Shown piece after piece: positions 1-13,500 of a DNA stretch of 64,000 nucleotides (its first letter is position 1; the number at the start of each line of letters is the position of its first letter). The translations under genes and the position numbers were made by a program. The stretch spans positions 1,622,001 to 1,686,000 of the forward strand of contig OX365949.1 of the NCBI GenBank assembly GCA_947247005.1, given 5' to 3'. The notes beneath the pieces are model-generated. The model saw only the letters and a program-made list of their open reading frames with translations, searched no databases and was not told where the DNA came from. Source of the DNA: Spisula solida. Lineage: Eukaryota > Mollusca > Bivalvia > Venerida > Mactridae.

Positions 1-269
1 CATTTATTTGGGATGATTTCAACTTCAGTCATTATTTTGTCGTTTAATCATACTAATAAATTAATAAGTTTCATTTTACGACAAGATCATTATGCTTCAA
101 TATTCACGTGTATCCGATTATTTTCAAAACACATGACCATGCCAGCAAAATATAAAGGAACACAATTAACAGAACGAAGCTTCTCGCAAATCAGTATTTC
201 AAGAATTTCGTGGTAACAACTTTGCTATAGTTAAGGGGATGTTTATAATAAAAACGTTATAGTATAGAA
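1..269. other. 5' flank of the receptor gene
   Basis: AT-rich sequence upstream of the first recognised ATG at 270. I see no coding exon, no clear TATA or initiator element and no repeat. The 5' UTR and promoter are presumably partly here and partly left of the window. Confidence 0.4.
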
Positions 270-1531
270 ATGTATTTGGTGTTCATTTTGTTTTGTTGTT
301 GCTCAGTGGATGCATATTTTCTAGAGTCTTCGACATTTCCAGGTAAGTGATTTGAACCTATTAAAATCCATCCATTACATGTATGTTATCTATCTATCTA
401 TCGGTTGACTTTGATGCACGCTATTTTTTACAGTGCCTTTCCCCTAACCACCTATTATCAACTGCATTTCCATAAACAACAGACACTGTGGAGTTATGTC
501 AGTATTTTGATACTTTAACTTGTCAGTTTTTGTAGCAATGGGGTCCGGTATAAACACATTATCATGGAAATTCTTTCGATTTCAATTTCATTTCTGAAAT
601 ACTTAACTTGATAGTGATTTTTGTATACCGTTATTCATTTACCGAGAAGAGAATGAATCAATGTGTTTTTTCTGGTTAAACGCCATTTTTAAACAAAGCT
701 TTAGTCATCTCATGATTATATTTGACCAAACCTATTTATCTTAAACGTGTCATGTTATTTCCAAGAACTTACTTGTTTACCACAAACAACTGACACTTTT
801 TTCTCGTGTGGAAGATCTGACTATAATTTTAGTTATAGAGAAAAAGAACCTGCGCATTCTTGGAGCAGATCTCATGTCTCTAGGGAACCACCTATCTAGT
901 GACCTATCAGGTATCTACTGATTTAACCGTGAACCGTTATTCATATGATGTGACTGTGTACTGGTATCATTATGTCTGAATATAGTCATATGAAAGATCT
1001 TAACATTATAACTAGTTTATAATAATTTATTTTAATTTTTAATACAAATATTCGTTAAAAAAGTCTTCACGTGGATGGGGCAAATTTCTTACTTCGACTC
1101 CGTTCCAACTGTTCTATCAATTCGCTCCCGTTCCTTCTGTACATTCACGTCATTACCCAACCTGTCAATAATACTCGAAAGTATAATTAGATAGATAGCT
1201 AATGACTGCTGCACTATATAATGTACCCGGTATAGTGTAATAACAACAATAATAATAATGATATTTAAGACTTTGTTTTATAGAGATAACACAATTGGGC
1301 ATGTCGATTCTTCCCCATGCATCTCTAAAAATATAAATAAAGTATGAAACACCATGGACAAATTGCTGTGAGTACTGCTCCAGTTAAACAATGTAAGGAT
1401 TTAGACATTGACACATTTTGTTGTACATGTAGAATGTTTCGGCGTCGACTGTAAGAACAACGGTACATTGCATGAAGACTCGTGTACATGTCAGTGTCCA
1501 ACTAGAACAACAGGACACGAATGTCAATATA
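270..1531 (+). CDS. Receptor exons 1-2: signal peptide and EGF-like domain
   Basis: Exon 1 is 270-342 and exon 2 is 1433-1531. Exon 1 encodes a short hydrophobic leader (MYLVFILFCCCSVDA) with likely cleavage near residue 15, so the protein enters the secretory pathway. The exon ends in phase 1 at a GTAAGT donor. Exon 2 encodes about 33 residues with six cysteines in EGF spacing (ECFGVDC, NNG, SCTCQCP, GHEC) and is phase 1 at both ends. The ATG at 270 is chosen because it opens the leader and the next exon joins in frame. The long intron 1 holds a short TATC microsatellite near 384-403 and otherwise nothing I recognise. Confidence 0.72.
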
Positions 1532-4500
1532 GTAAGTGGTTTCAACTTTTTTTCTTCAAAATTTTAGGGTTTGTTATAAATTAGAAAATGTAAAATACTC
1601 TGTACGTTAAAATAGTTTTCCATTTCGTTACCATCGGCCAGTCAGTAATTTTCTTGTGTAATATTCGCGTATTTTGAACCGTTTATCAGATGTTGACAAA
1701 ATCCACTTTCTTTTCATTACAAGAATATTATAAAATCACTTATAATTTTAGCTCGCTTTCAACAGCACGAAGTGAGATATGTTAGCTTTTGAGACGCAAT
1801 CAAATATCTGTAACCATTGGTTCAATTTACATTTAATTTAATATAATCGCCACAAAACCTAGTTATATATAACTCTAGCGCGATCAATTGCAGAGAGGTA
1901 CGGCGTGCGTCGGGATCGTTAGATCCCGGGTTCGACCCCGTCTTGACCACTGCTTAATTACTCTGAACAAGAATAACTGACATGGTCCACTCGACCAAGG
2001 TGTGAATAGGTACCTGTGAGGGATGTGTCTAAACATGTTCGATAGTCCTGGGCGCCGCAGATCGATGTTGGCTGCACACCCACCAGGAGAGAAATAGCCT
2101 CACAGGGAGGCACTGACGCAGGTTTACATAGGGAAGTTAAAATGTCAAAGTGTGGCTGAACGGCTGAACAGCTGAACTGCTGAAATCAGCCCTCGAAAAT
2201 TGGTAACGAAACTTAACCTATAAAAATAACAAATATTTATCGCTTCTGAATATTTAGGAACATGCACACTTTATATGTTGTGCCAAATGTGTGAATGCTT
2301 TCATAGGCAAATATTACGGTCCCTGATTATAAATTTATATTCCATAACAAAAATATAAGCAATATTTTGTTTGTTTTTGTTATGTAATTTATCGCGTTAG
2401 AGTTATACCACCGTAGCCTTTTCATTCCATTTTGAATTATGTTTACATTTACTGCCGGTTTTGTTTATTTTCCCAAAGGAGAAGGTTGACAACGGCACAT
2501 GGGAAATGCCCAAAGTAGGCCTACCAAAAAATTGCATATAGACATGTATTATATGATTTAAATTCTAGTGGATTCCGTGTCAGTTTGGCCAGATGATAAC
2601 TTTGCTCTACCCGAGACAGTGTTTGGTTGTCCAGAGGAGAATATTGTATCCTGGAGAAGATTGTCTGTACTCTTGGCGGCCAATCAGACATTGTATCCGG
2701 ACAGACAACATACTTGGCCAGTATTGCCGCATTACCTGGGTCCACTCCATCATCGGAGTATTCAGTTAAATTTTTGCGTGAAGACAAGCCTGAACGATCA
2801 TGAGGTTCAGTGGCCGTCTGGCAGGTATTGTGTGTACAGGAGTCACCCATGTCCAATAGGTATGTATCACTAATGGCATGTTTAAATCTGCTTCTCCCGA
2901 TGTTTCATGTGCGACCCTTCATCTGGTTTACTTAACTTAATGTTTATATACAAAATTGCGTATTCTTATTCCAATTTATGTTCCGTAAGTAGCATTTAAT
3001 ATTTGCAACGGTTGATGACATGTCTATTTGGTAGAAACAACTACCTAGTCCTTTTCTTAAGATGTTGTGTTCATTTTTTGAGAATTGCCTTTTACTGACA
3101 TGTGTTTTTCTGACTAATAAAATATGACTGATTCATTTCTATTCAGGGATGGTAGAAGATATGCTAACTTTAGACGGTTATCTGGTGCAGTCTTCGAACG
3201 TTGCCATGGAAACCATTGACTTCATATCTGAAGAATATGACAACGAGATGACGTCCATTTACTTAACCTTATGTTGTATGAATCAAGAAACCGTGTCAAC
3301 AACATTACCGTACAACAAACCATTCATGTTGATCAACGTAAGTTTACATCAATCAAATGATTAATGTTCGGAATGAAGTTAACCAAAACATCAGATCAGA
3401 TCAGATTAGATTAAATCAAAGTATTTTGTTAATGTTAAACAGTCATCCGGTCCAAAACACATACAGAGTATATCGCTGGCTTAGAATTAGGAGTACAAGA
3501 ATTAGAATGTCTTAAGTACAAAATAATTTTTTTGAGAAAACAAGAAAAAACTGTCTGAAAACTACTCTTTACTTATGGAAAAACCAGCTTTTTAAACTTC
3601 AGTTTGGTCAACATTGCCACTATCGATTTCAATGAAAATAGGCTCATAAGAAGCATCTTGAGATGCAGATTGCAAATACCCATGGGTCTTATAAGGTCGT
3701 AAGTAGTACTTATGACCTTCTAATTCTAAGCCAGCGATATATTCATTATACAAAAGAGACCATACATAGTTGTTGTTGTGTCTTTACTATTTACTACCTA
3801 ATAAAAAATATATGTGATGAACTAAGCCCCTAAATTGGAATAGATTGCAACAACGTGGGTTACCGGCTTGCACGAATCATAACATGTCAGTGTTACACTC
3901 GTATATTTGTTACAGCCATCTAGTATGGAATACTGTCAGCATATCGATGGTACAGTAGTCAAACAAGAATGGTTTGCATTCATGGAAAGGCTACAGTCGT
4001 CTGTCAGTGGTACTGATGAAACTAGTGATACTAATACCACGAGCAATAGCACGGATACTATGACAAACTCCATGACAAACTTTACACAGCTGAGTGATAC
4101 TGGGAATCTGAACGTGTCTTACTGTTTCTACAAGCCGTATAGTAAGTGATCTATACCGTCATTCCTCTCAAAATAAACAATGTACGAATGTTAACAAAAC
4201 GTAAGTATATCGTTACTAGTTGCTTCTGTTTTAACATCAATGTGATTTTGTGCCTTGAGGTTTTCATCCGTTGCCACGCACGTTCAATTCAAGATATTTA
4301 TAAGTCATGATTCTACGAGAGATACTATAAGTTATTCAGTTGTCTACATTCTTCTTGATCTATATGTCTATTTCATTGCAAAATATGACATGTTTCCAGA
4401 ATTTGTACATATTTCAGTGTACTTTATTTTCTACAAAACTGTATTACTTTCTTTGATCTCACATGGTTTCAACGATATCTATACTCATCCTGATTGTCAG

Positions 4501-7500
4501 TTTCTTCGGTTTCTTAATTTACCACAATTTCCCTTCCCAAAAACCTATTGAAAAGTTGATTATAGAAAAAGATGTTCCAATGTATGCATATTAAATATTT
4601 TGTCTTATGATGTATTAAAAATCGTTTTGAAAATGTTAACTTATGTTTGACACTTAAATTAACATAGTTGGGGATGCTCACATACGTTTGGGGATATCCA
4701 TTGAATTTACCACCGTCTTTCTTTCCTGGTAAAGATTGTTTTGAAATATCTTTGTTAGCTAGAATTGACAATCATTGTTATATATTATTACAGTAAGAAC
4801 CGAGTGTCAATATAAGACAGACGAGGGTGCAAGTTATAGGGGCCGTGTGAATGTCTCGAGCCATGGTCTGGCCTGTATACTGTGGAAAAATATCATTGAG
4901 ATGGACTTTTCCAGTACCCTAGAAGAAAACTACTGTAGAACGTAATATAATTTTTCTAAAGTTCTTAGTTGTCTGTAATGAATGATATTAATATATCATG
5001 TTTCAATAGCTAACAACTAATAAAATACGATAGAGATCTAAGGGCACTACTGGACTGGGATGTTGAAATAATTTGCCATGTCTATTTCCCTTTACAATCC
5101 TATTCTTAGCACAAGTCTCTGAATACAAGCTTGCTGTTGATCATGATTATCACTGTATTAATTGGTCCGTGTCGAATAACGTACAAGCTTATCCTGTGAA
5201 ACCAAACATTTATATGAAAAAGTTAGGCACTTGCTATTAGGTCACACAAATTATCAACTTTCTATATACATGTATATTGCACTGCAGACATAACTGCATA
5301 GTCTTTGACGTAGAGCGTATTAACGTTAAAGCATCGACACTCATACAAAATAATATATGTTTTTCAAAAGAAATAATTAAAAAAGTTGTGCAAAATTTTA
5401 AGTATTGGAAGTAACTTCTGATGACATATACGTTAGAAACATTGTGAGTCTGCATGATATCAAACAAGTTCACACAACCATTCTACGTGTGAAATCTTTA
5501 TACACTATGAAAAGTGGAATAACTAACTCATAAAATGCTGGAATGTTTCATATGGAATGTATTGTAAGCACATATACGTCCTACATCCATTTGTTGGTAT
5601 ATTCCAGTATAACACACGGACGCCTTAGCTGCTTTGTAGACATTCAGGATAAACCGAGACAGGTGAACTGTGATGTGGAATACTGTCGTATGTTCATCTA
5701 CCTTTTATTATACATGTATTGTACACAGTTATAGTTACATAAAAGAAAATGATATTTACTCAGAACGGCTGAAATGTCAGTTAACGAAGGTGTTTGACTT
5801 GTGGAATAGCGAAAACTGGTAAACATCAGTTGAAGTCCAATATCTGAGTATCAGATTTCTGTCAGTACTTTCCAAATGTGCACATATAGATTGTATTTTC
5901 GAATGCCATTATCAGAAATTATTTATACGTTATCATTCTTGTGATAATTAGAGGTAAATTAATAGATAAATCTAAATAGTATGTGAACACAATGTTGCAC
6001 CAGGCATCGAGTTAAACAATCCGATTGAGTTTAAAGTCTTTCAGTGAGGACCTAAAGAAACGAAACCTAACGTAACTCGTAAATAGAAAGTAGTTTGTAG
6101 TTTTTTACCTTATCGAAAAGATACTAAATATGTATGCTAATGAAACATTCTTTGCAAAACAGACATATTTTTATTAAATGGAATGTATCATAACGCATTT
6201 GTTGTTTCTTCCAGGTGATGACAATGGTGACTTAGAATATATTCAGAAGAAGTACAGAAACTTGGCATTCTATCGTCCAACTTCATCAAATATTGACACT
6301 GAAGAAAACCTGAAATATTTAGTCAATGGACTTGTATCGACTGGCACTCGTATGTATATAGTTCTTGTTCGTCTGTCGTGAATCGTGCACTAGTCGTCCA
6401 AATATCCATCTCCTACACCACTAAAAGAATTGTGATATAACTTTCCCGGAATAATCTTTTGGTAGCGCTCTATCATATACAACTGTATATATAATAATGT
6501 GTTGATCTGTCACGCAAGTAAGTCATGAGAATTTAAAATGTAAAAGTGGGTATTTTGAAAATCTTAAGTGGCCTAAAACTTTGATATTCCTACAAAAACT
6601 TGGCAGCAAGTGTGTGGGCTTGTTTGCTAGATCTACGTAGATAGTGAAAACTATAAATTATCTCGGAAGGAGAGGAATGACTTTTGACTACGCTTCTTAT
6701 GAACGATCATTTGATTGTCTTCTTTAAAAACTGTATAAATTGTTCTAGTCCGTGTATAAGTAATAACTAAACGTTTTTTTAAAAATAAATTCAAAACTTC
6801 GAAATACTTCTTGAAGTGAAAAATACCATAAGGTCAGGAGAGAGCTTTGATATTTGGCATGGGCATGATATTGCTATACTCTACCAAGATGGTCTAAAAC
6901 GCCCAGTCGGAGAAATCATGACATCTTTTCAGATACATGAAATCTCTAGTAGGACAAACTGAAAAAAACTTGGCAACTCTAGTTTACTAATAATCAATTA
7001 TATTTGGTCTTACCCTCGACAGCTGAAACAAATGGACTAGAATTTACAGCACCAGGTACCAGTCGTCCTAGGATCACCATACACCTTGGTTCCCGGCATC
7101 TAGTACATGCTGTAGTATTATATAGGAATACTTCACATTGTAAGTATTGCATTTATTACTTTATTACTTACAAACTGTAAACAATTGATCATATGTATGT
7201 ATGACCTTATACTACGAAGAATGGTAATGGATGCGGGAAGTGTAATTCCTGAAATTTGGAATACACAAATAGCATGTTATTTTGATGAAATTTCAAAGTC
7301 AATTTCACTGAATGATCACCGATAGAAAGATGCACCAATATAGAACGCTGTAATTATCAATTTAAATGGAAATTGAACGTTCAAACAATTGATATTTCAC
7401 CCGTTATAATCCGGTATGCCATACACGAACTTGATATGTCTTAAAATTAAATGTGTTAAGACGCTACTTTTGTACCAATTGCTCAGACATCATGTTTATA

Positions 7501-10500
7501 CTGATTCTTGATTCCTTCTTTCAGGTGCTTACCCATATAAATGGACGAATGTAGCAGTTTGGATACATACATTTGAAGAACAGTATGAATCATACGGAGC
7601 ACATTTATGTTGGGAGGTTGAAGAGTTACTTGCGGTATGTAACATCGTATTACATTGTGTACAGCCAATCCGTGGATACTATGTTACCGTACAGGCAAAT
7701 GTAAATACATTAGATGAGAATATTCAACTAGCAGCTACTGAGGTTAATTTTGAAGAAATAGAAATCTACGGAGAAGGTACTAGGATTTTTCATTAGACAA
7801 TGTCTAGGCTTACTAGTGTACACCATTATCTAGAAAACGTATTGTAACGGTTGTTGGGTGCATAAAGGGAGGTAATTGGATAATAATGCACAAATTGTAA
7901 ACCTTGTAGTTTGTCATTAGAGTAGAATGGCATATATAAGTCCAACAAATCACTCTTGGTGGTGAGCTAGCTTTTAACTGACGGGATTTGTTGGTTATCT
8001 GTCCGTCCGACACGTTACAGTGTGTCATTTGGGGTATCTAATATAGAATATTTCACAAGTTTTTAAAAAGCTTAAATTGAATCTAAAAGTAAATATGGAA
8101 AAATACTATAATTATAATATACGCCACAATTTTTGGAACGTCAATTATTCTTCAAACGGCGTCACATGAAAGCTTTATACCACTTGTGTTTTGTCGATTA
8201 TGTCATGGCTATTACACCCGACACAAAACATGTGATATATATTCTTTAAGTTATTTAAACAACAAAGTACTTGGTACAATAAGAAAACATGTTATAAGTA
8301 ATGTCGTAGTCCTACAATATCACTTGTAATATCACAGGACATTTTGTTACATGGAAAGTCATTGGTAAAGTAATTATTAAATTAAAATATATCTCTTGTC
8401 ATAACTATCCGCCGACGAGGTGGCTGTAGACTGCACATCCTAGATCGTAGACGGGATATTAACGATTTCTCTTTTTTCTCAAATGAATACTAACAATACG
8501 TTCACAGGCAAAATTTGTATTCATGATGACACATATCTTTTGTTTGTAAAGCAACACAATGCAGACAGTTGTTTAATGTGTGGGAAGGTGGATTGTATAA
8601 CTATCAAATGGTGTCATCTAATGGATTAAGACTTGATATGTTCAGTTTTAGAAATATCCGAGGATGTTTTCGACAACAACTTAACATTACAGTAAGTTGT
8701 TGGTCCTTGTTTTGTTCATTTATAGTCACAGTAAGAGTGTGTATGTAATTGGTTTAAATTGCAGTAAATGTGTGTTTGCAGAATTAGTTTGCCTTATATT
8801 TCTATAATAACATGTTTTCGTATGAAAGTGTAGCAATTTTGAGATAATACATAATATAAATTGGCAAGGATTTCATTCCACGTTATTGTTATCGGCAATC
8901 CTATTGGTGAGCCCATGGAGCTGCCAGCTAGATAACTAATGGTGTCTATAAAACTATCTGCCAAACATTAAATGTTAGAACTAAATGTAGTAGGAAAGCT
9001 AATTTAAAACCCTAAAAGCAAACCACTGTGTTGACTGGAAGAAGTTTATACAGGACAATTTTGAACAAAAGTCAGTAGAACGTCTGCAGTGCTTGTCAAT
9101 TTTATAATGTTGTTTAACAATATTGAAATTCTCATATTTTGTATTAAAACAGATAGACTTGTTGGTTCCAATGGATATTGAAGGTGTTGCTGTTGTCACT
9201 AAGACAAGTAGTCGTATGAAATTATATGTACAACATGGAGGAAACACATGGCTGGATACAGAGACAACAGAAGAATTTCTGGTACAAACTCCTAACAAAT
9301 TATGCTCAACATTGTATTATTTGCAGTTAAAGATCTGACTAAGTTCTTAGTGTTTGCATGATTATGTGTCAAAAATAATTGTTCGATATACATGTAGATG
9401 TTTTACGTTGTGTATGGACGATGTTACGGAGCACTTCGAAAAGTCTAGCGCGGACTTAGTTTATTACACACTATCATTACAGTTCTTATGATCCGTATAA
9501 GGTGTAACATTTAGGAAGTGTAATATCAGTCATAACGGTAAAGTCCAATAATAATTTGATAAGACTCTCGACCTTTCAATTAGCATAATTTAACAGCTGA
9601 TATATTGTCTATTATTATAACCCCTGCTAGCCGCGGCTGTATGTTTTCATAAGCGGAGAGAATCACGAAACGCTAGAGATACGCTAGGTGCAATACCAAA
9701 ACAAATTTAAAAAACCGATATTGCTCGATTCACTCGCGGAAATTTACATATTCAACGCAATTACCTTGTAATATATTCATCCATAAAGGTCAATATCATG
9801 TCAACTTCTCTGTGCTATACTAACACAGAATCGCAGATAGTATATGATGTATTTAGAGCATTGCATATTGCGTTTTCGTTATCTTATATTTTCAGGTTGT
9901 CAGTGAGGATTTCTTAGATATACAACATAAATACTTTCGAGAGAAAAAGTTTGCCCGTATTGTTAGTCTGGTATTTGTGCAAGAAACTTCTAGTAAGAAA
10001 GTATGTGTCGCATTTGACTTGATAGGATGTCCTAAAATGGGTAAATATTTCTTTCTTTGGTATGACAATTATTCTAAGTTTGGAGACATTTCTTAACCAC
10101 CTTTGGTTGTTTTTTATTGGTTTGTACTGGACAAGCCTATTTACTGTTTGGTTCTAAGAGAATTTTTGATTGGTTGATTCGTTTGAAGCATTTGATTGGA
10201 TGGTTCTGATGGAGGCCCGTGGATAGTTGGTTCGAAGGAAGCTCCTGATTGGTTGGTCATAGGGAAGTACTTAGTATCAGTTTGAGTATGCTTTCGATTG
10301 AGGCCCATATGGAAGATTGCATTATTGTAAATATGTTAGCCGCGTAAAATAAAGACTTTACTTACTTACTATTGGTAATTAAATAACGGTTACCTAGTGC
10401 CTGCCCGCCCTTGAATTATGTATAAGATGCACTATTGACAATGGGTGAGCCTCGACTAATGAACTTCGCCTGTGTTTATACAATATTAAACACAACCATT

Positions 10501-13500
10501 AAATTATAAATTATTTACGTAAATGTGTCTACCTTTTTACTTGGAAATCATTCCTACAACGTAATACATTCCAATATCTCATTGTATAATGATTTCTTAC
10601 TCACCTGAACGAAGCAAACTATTGTATATATTTCATTTACTAACATGACTGTCTCTGTCTTCCAGTATTGAGAGATCCACTTTGTTCAAGAAACGATTCT
10701 ATTGTTGGAGTCTCCATGGAAATGAACACAGAAGTAGTTGCTAATATGGCACCGCCGAATTTCCTTAACACAACTGAGAGAGATAATCACACGGATTGTC
10801 AAACTGCTTGTATGAATGATGATCATTGTTTAACGTGGAACTACTCACATGATGATAAGACTTGTACGCTGATTCCTGCAAGCGTGTACAGAAACTATCA
10901 CATTGACGACACTGAAATCAGTACGATAACAAAGAAGGAGTACAAAACGTCGAATACGTTCATCGGTGAGAAGATATGTGCTGAAGGTATAAAAACATTT
11001 TTTTAGCTCACCTTTAATATATTTTAAGATACTTTTTCTAAGATACTTGCGTACGGCAATGACTAGCTTATAACTGTAGCTACTTGTTTTCTGCTGCTTT
11101 CTGTCTGTGTTTGGAGACCAGTCTCATTTATGTGCTTGTGTATATACCCGAACAAGAAGATCACATGAAACTAGTATGTGGAAATATAACACAACACTAT
11201 GTTTGAGTTGAAAATGGGCAAATTTTATTTTGCCAAGAAAAGAACATATTTACACATATGTACATCATAATATTTTCCACATATCTGGGCGGAACATACC
11301 GCCTTAACATAAACCAATGATGTAAGAAAAAAGAATGCAAATTAACATAACACATAAATTAAACTCCATGCTGTAAGAATGCATATTATACATAACATAT
11401 ATCCATGACAATTATATCTGAACATAAAATTGTGGTGGTGGAAGTGGAGGAGGTGGTTTTATAAAAACAATGAAATAAAGCGTTTAAATAAACAACAATA
11501 TAAGTGACGCTGTTAAAATTTTCTGATCTGAGGATGCCGCGCCCTGATTGGCCGGCTTCAGTCACCTGATCTAACCATGTACACCGATTGGCTAGCTGCA
11601 TTCCCGCAACGCTAAAACCCATGCTGAAGAGCGAACGGTGTACATGTTAACTAACGGCCCGTAACTTTAACGGCCCTGATATAATAAACCCTGCCATAAA
11701 TTATTTTATATTCTATAAACTATATTTATGTGCTTGTGTATATACCCGAACAAGAAGATCACATGAAACTAGTATGTGGAAATATAACACAACACTATGT
11801 TTGAGTTGAAAATGGGCAAATTTTATTTTGCCAAGAAAAGAACATATTTACACATATGTACATCATAATATTTTCCACATATCTGGGCGGAACATACCGC
11901 CACAAGGGAAAGGGTAATGAACATGTGAGAAATTGCCCTGGACCACGCCCAGATAAATGAGATCTTCTTTTACGGTGAATGGCTAGTTTAAACCAAAAAA
12001 CACTGAATTATACAAAACTAAGAAAGTGACATCTGTCTGTCTCGGACAGATCAGTTCTGAATTAAGGGAACCTGTTCCATAAATATATATCTTTACTTTG
12101 ATTCATGAAAGTTAGTGGCCCAGTTACAAATTATAATGATCACATTAGTTAACTATAGCTACATGTATTATACCAATGTGTGGTAAATTAACTTGAGCCT
12201 TGGTTTGATGGTATAACTTGTTTCGATAGGTAATAAGCTACATTCGATGATAATATATCTAAACAATACATTATTTACACAACATTATACTACCAATAAT
12301 TATAATGAAAGCAGACTTTTATATCTCAAATTACCAACATGAGCATGTTACTTATGTCTAATGTATCAACCTGAATTTCTCAAGTTACATTTTTCTGAGT
12401 GTTAGGCAATTCTTGGTAGGATTACATACCTTCATCCAAGATAAGCCAATATGTGGTATTCCCATCTATATGTACCTTCTCAGACATTGATATTCTACAA
12501 ATAACACCCTTTTGATTGGTGTAACAAATTTCGTAAGAACAAACATCGGTCTGTTACTGTAAATGTGAACAACAAAAATTGTTCACATTATATGTCACTC
12601 TCATGGTTAGTGAAACTTGGTATAGACCTCTTCAAATGTATTGTTACTGCTTATGATGACAGACTATGTCACACATAAGATAACATAAGAAAAAACATTT
12701 ATGCTATACAACGTATAAAGCCCACTCGCACTGCTATAACACAAACAACTCTCATCTACTAACAAAGTTATTCTTGATAACTACCATCATATACATATGT
12801 ACTAGTAGTAAAGTAATCACTGACAATGTGTGTTGCCTCAGACACCCACATGATGACAATATGGGTCATACCACCAATAAAGTTAAAATTGTGATAAAGC
12901 ATCATATACATACATGAAGTAAAACAATCACTGACAATGTTTGATGCCTCAGACACACAAACATGTTGACAATCTATCAAGTTATATTTGTTAAACACCA
13001 GCATATATGTACATGTAGTAAAACAATCACTGACAATGTTTGATGCCTCAGACACACAAACATGTTGACAATCTATCAAGTTATATTTGTTAAACACCAG
13101 CATATATGTACATGTAGTAAAACAATCACTGACAATGTTTGATGCCTCAGACACACAAACATGTTGACAATCTATCAAGTTATATTTGTTAAACATCAGC
13201 ATATATGTACATGTAGTAAAACAATCACTGACAATGTTTGATGCCTCAGACACACAAACATGTTGACATGTAGCAGTAAATGTACTAAAAACACAAAAGT
13301 ATGAGTCAGAGTATATAAAATCAAGTATAATGTTCACACAATTTGTACCATTCAACTTGACAGGGTGTACCCTATTACATAATTATTAAACTAGCTTGTG
13401 ATCTTGCCGCATCAGACGGACAAGAACAATACTGTGTTACTATTGTAACAAGCTGATAAACTTGCTGCATCAGACAGACAAGATGATGACTGTTACAAGG

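Noticed and set aside
2521..2856. Minus-strand open frame of 111 codons
   Set aside because: It is the complement of receptor exon 3, which has a recognisable domain and good splice sites on the plus strand.
11386..11622. Short ORF repeated almost exactly at 19415-19681
   Set aside because: It lies in the Ngaro terminal repeat copies; the shared residues reflect duplicated non-coding DNA.
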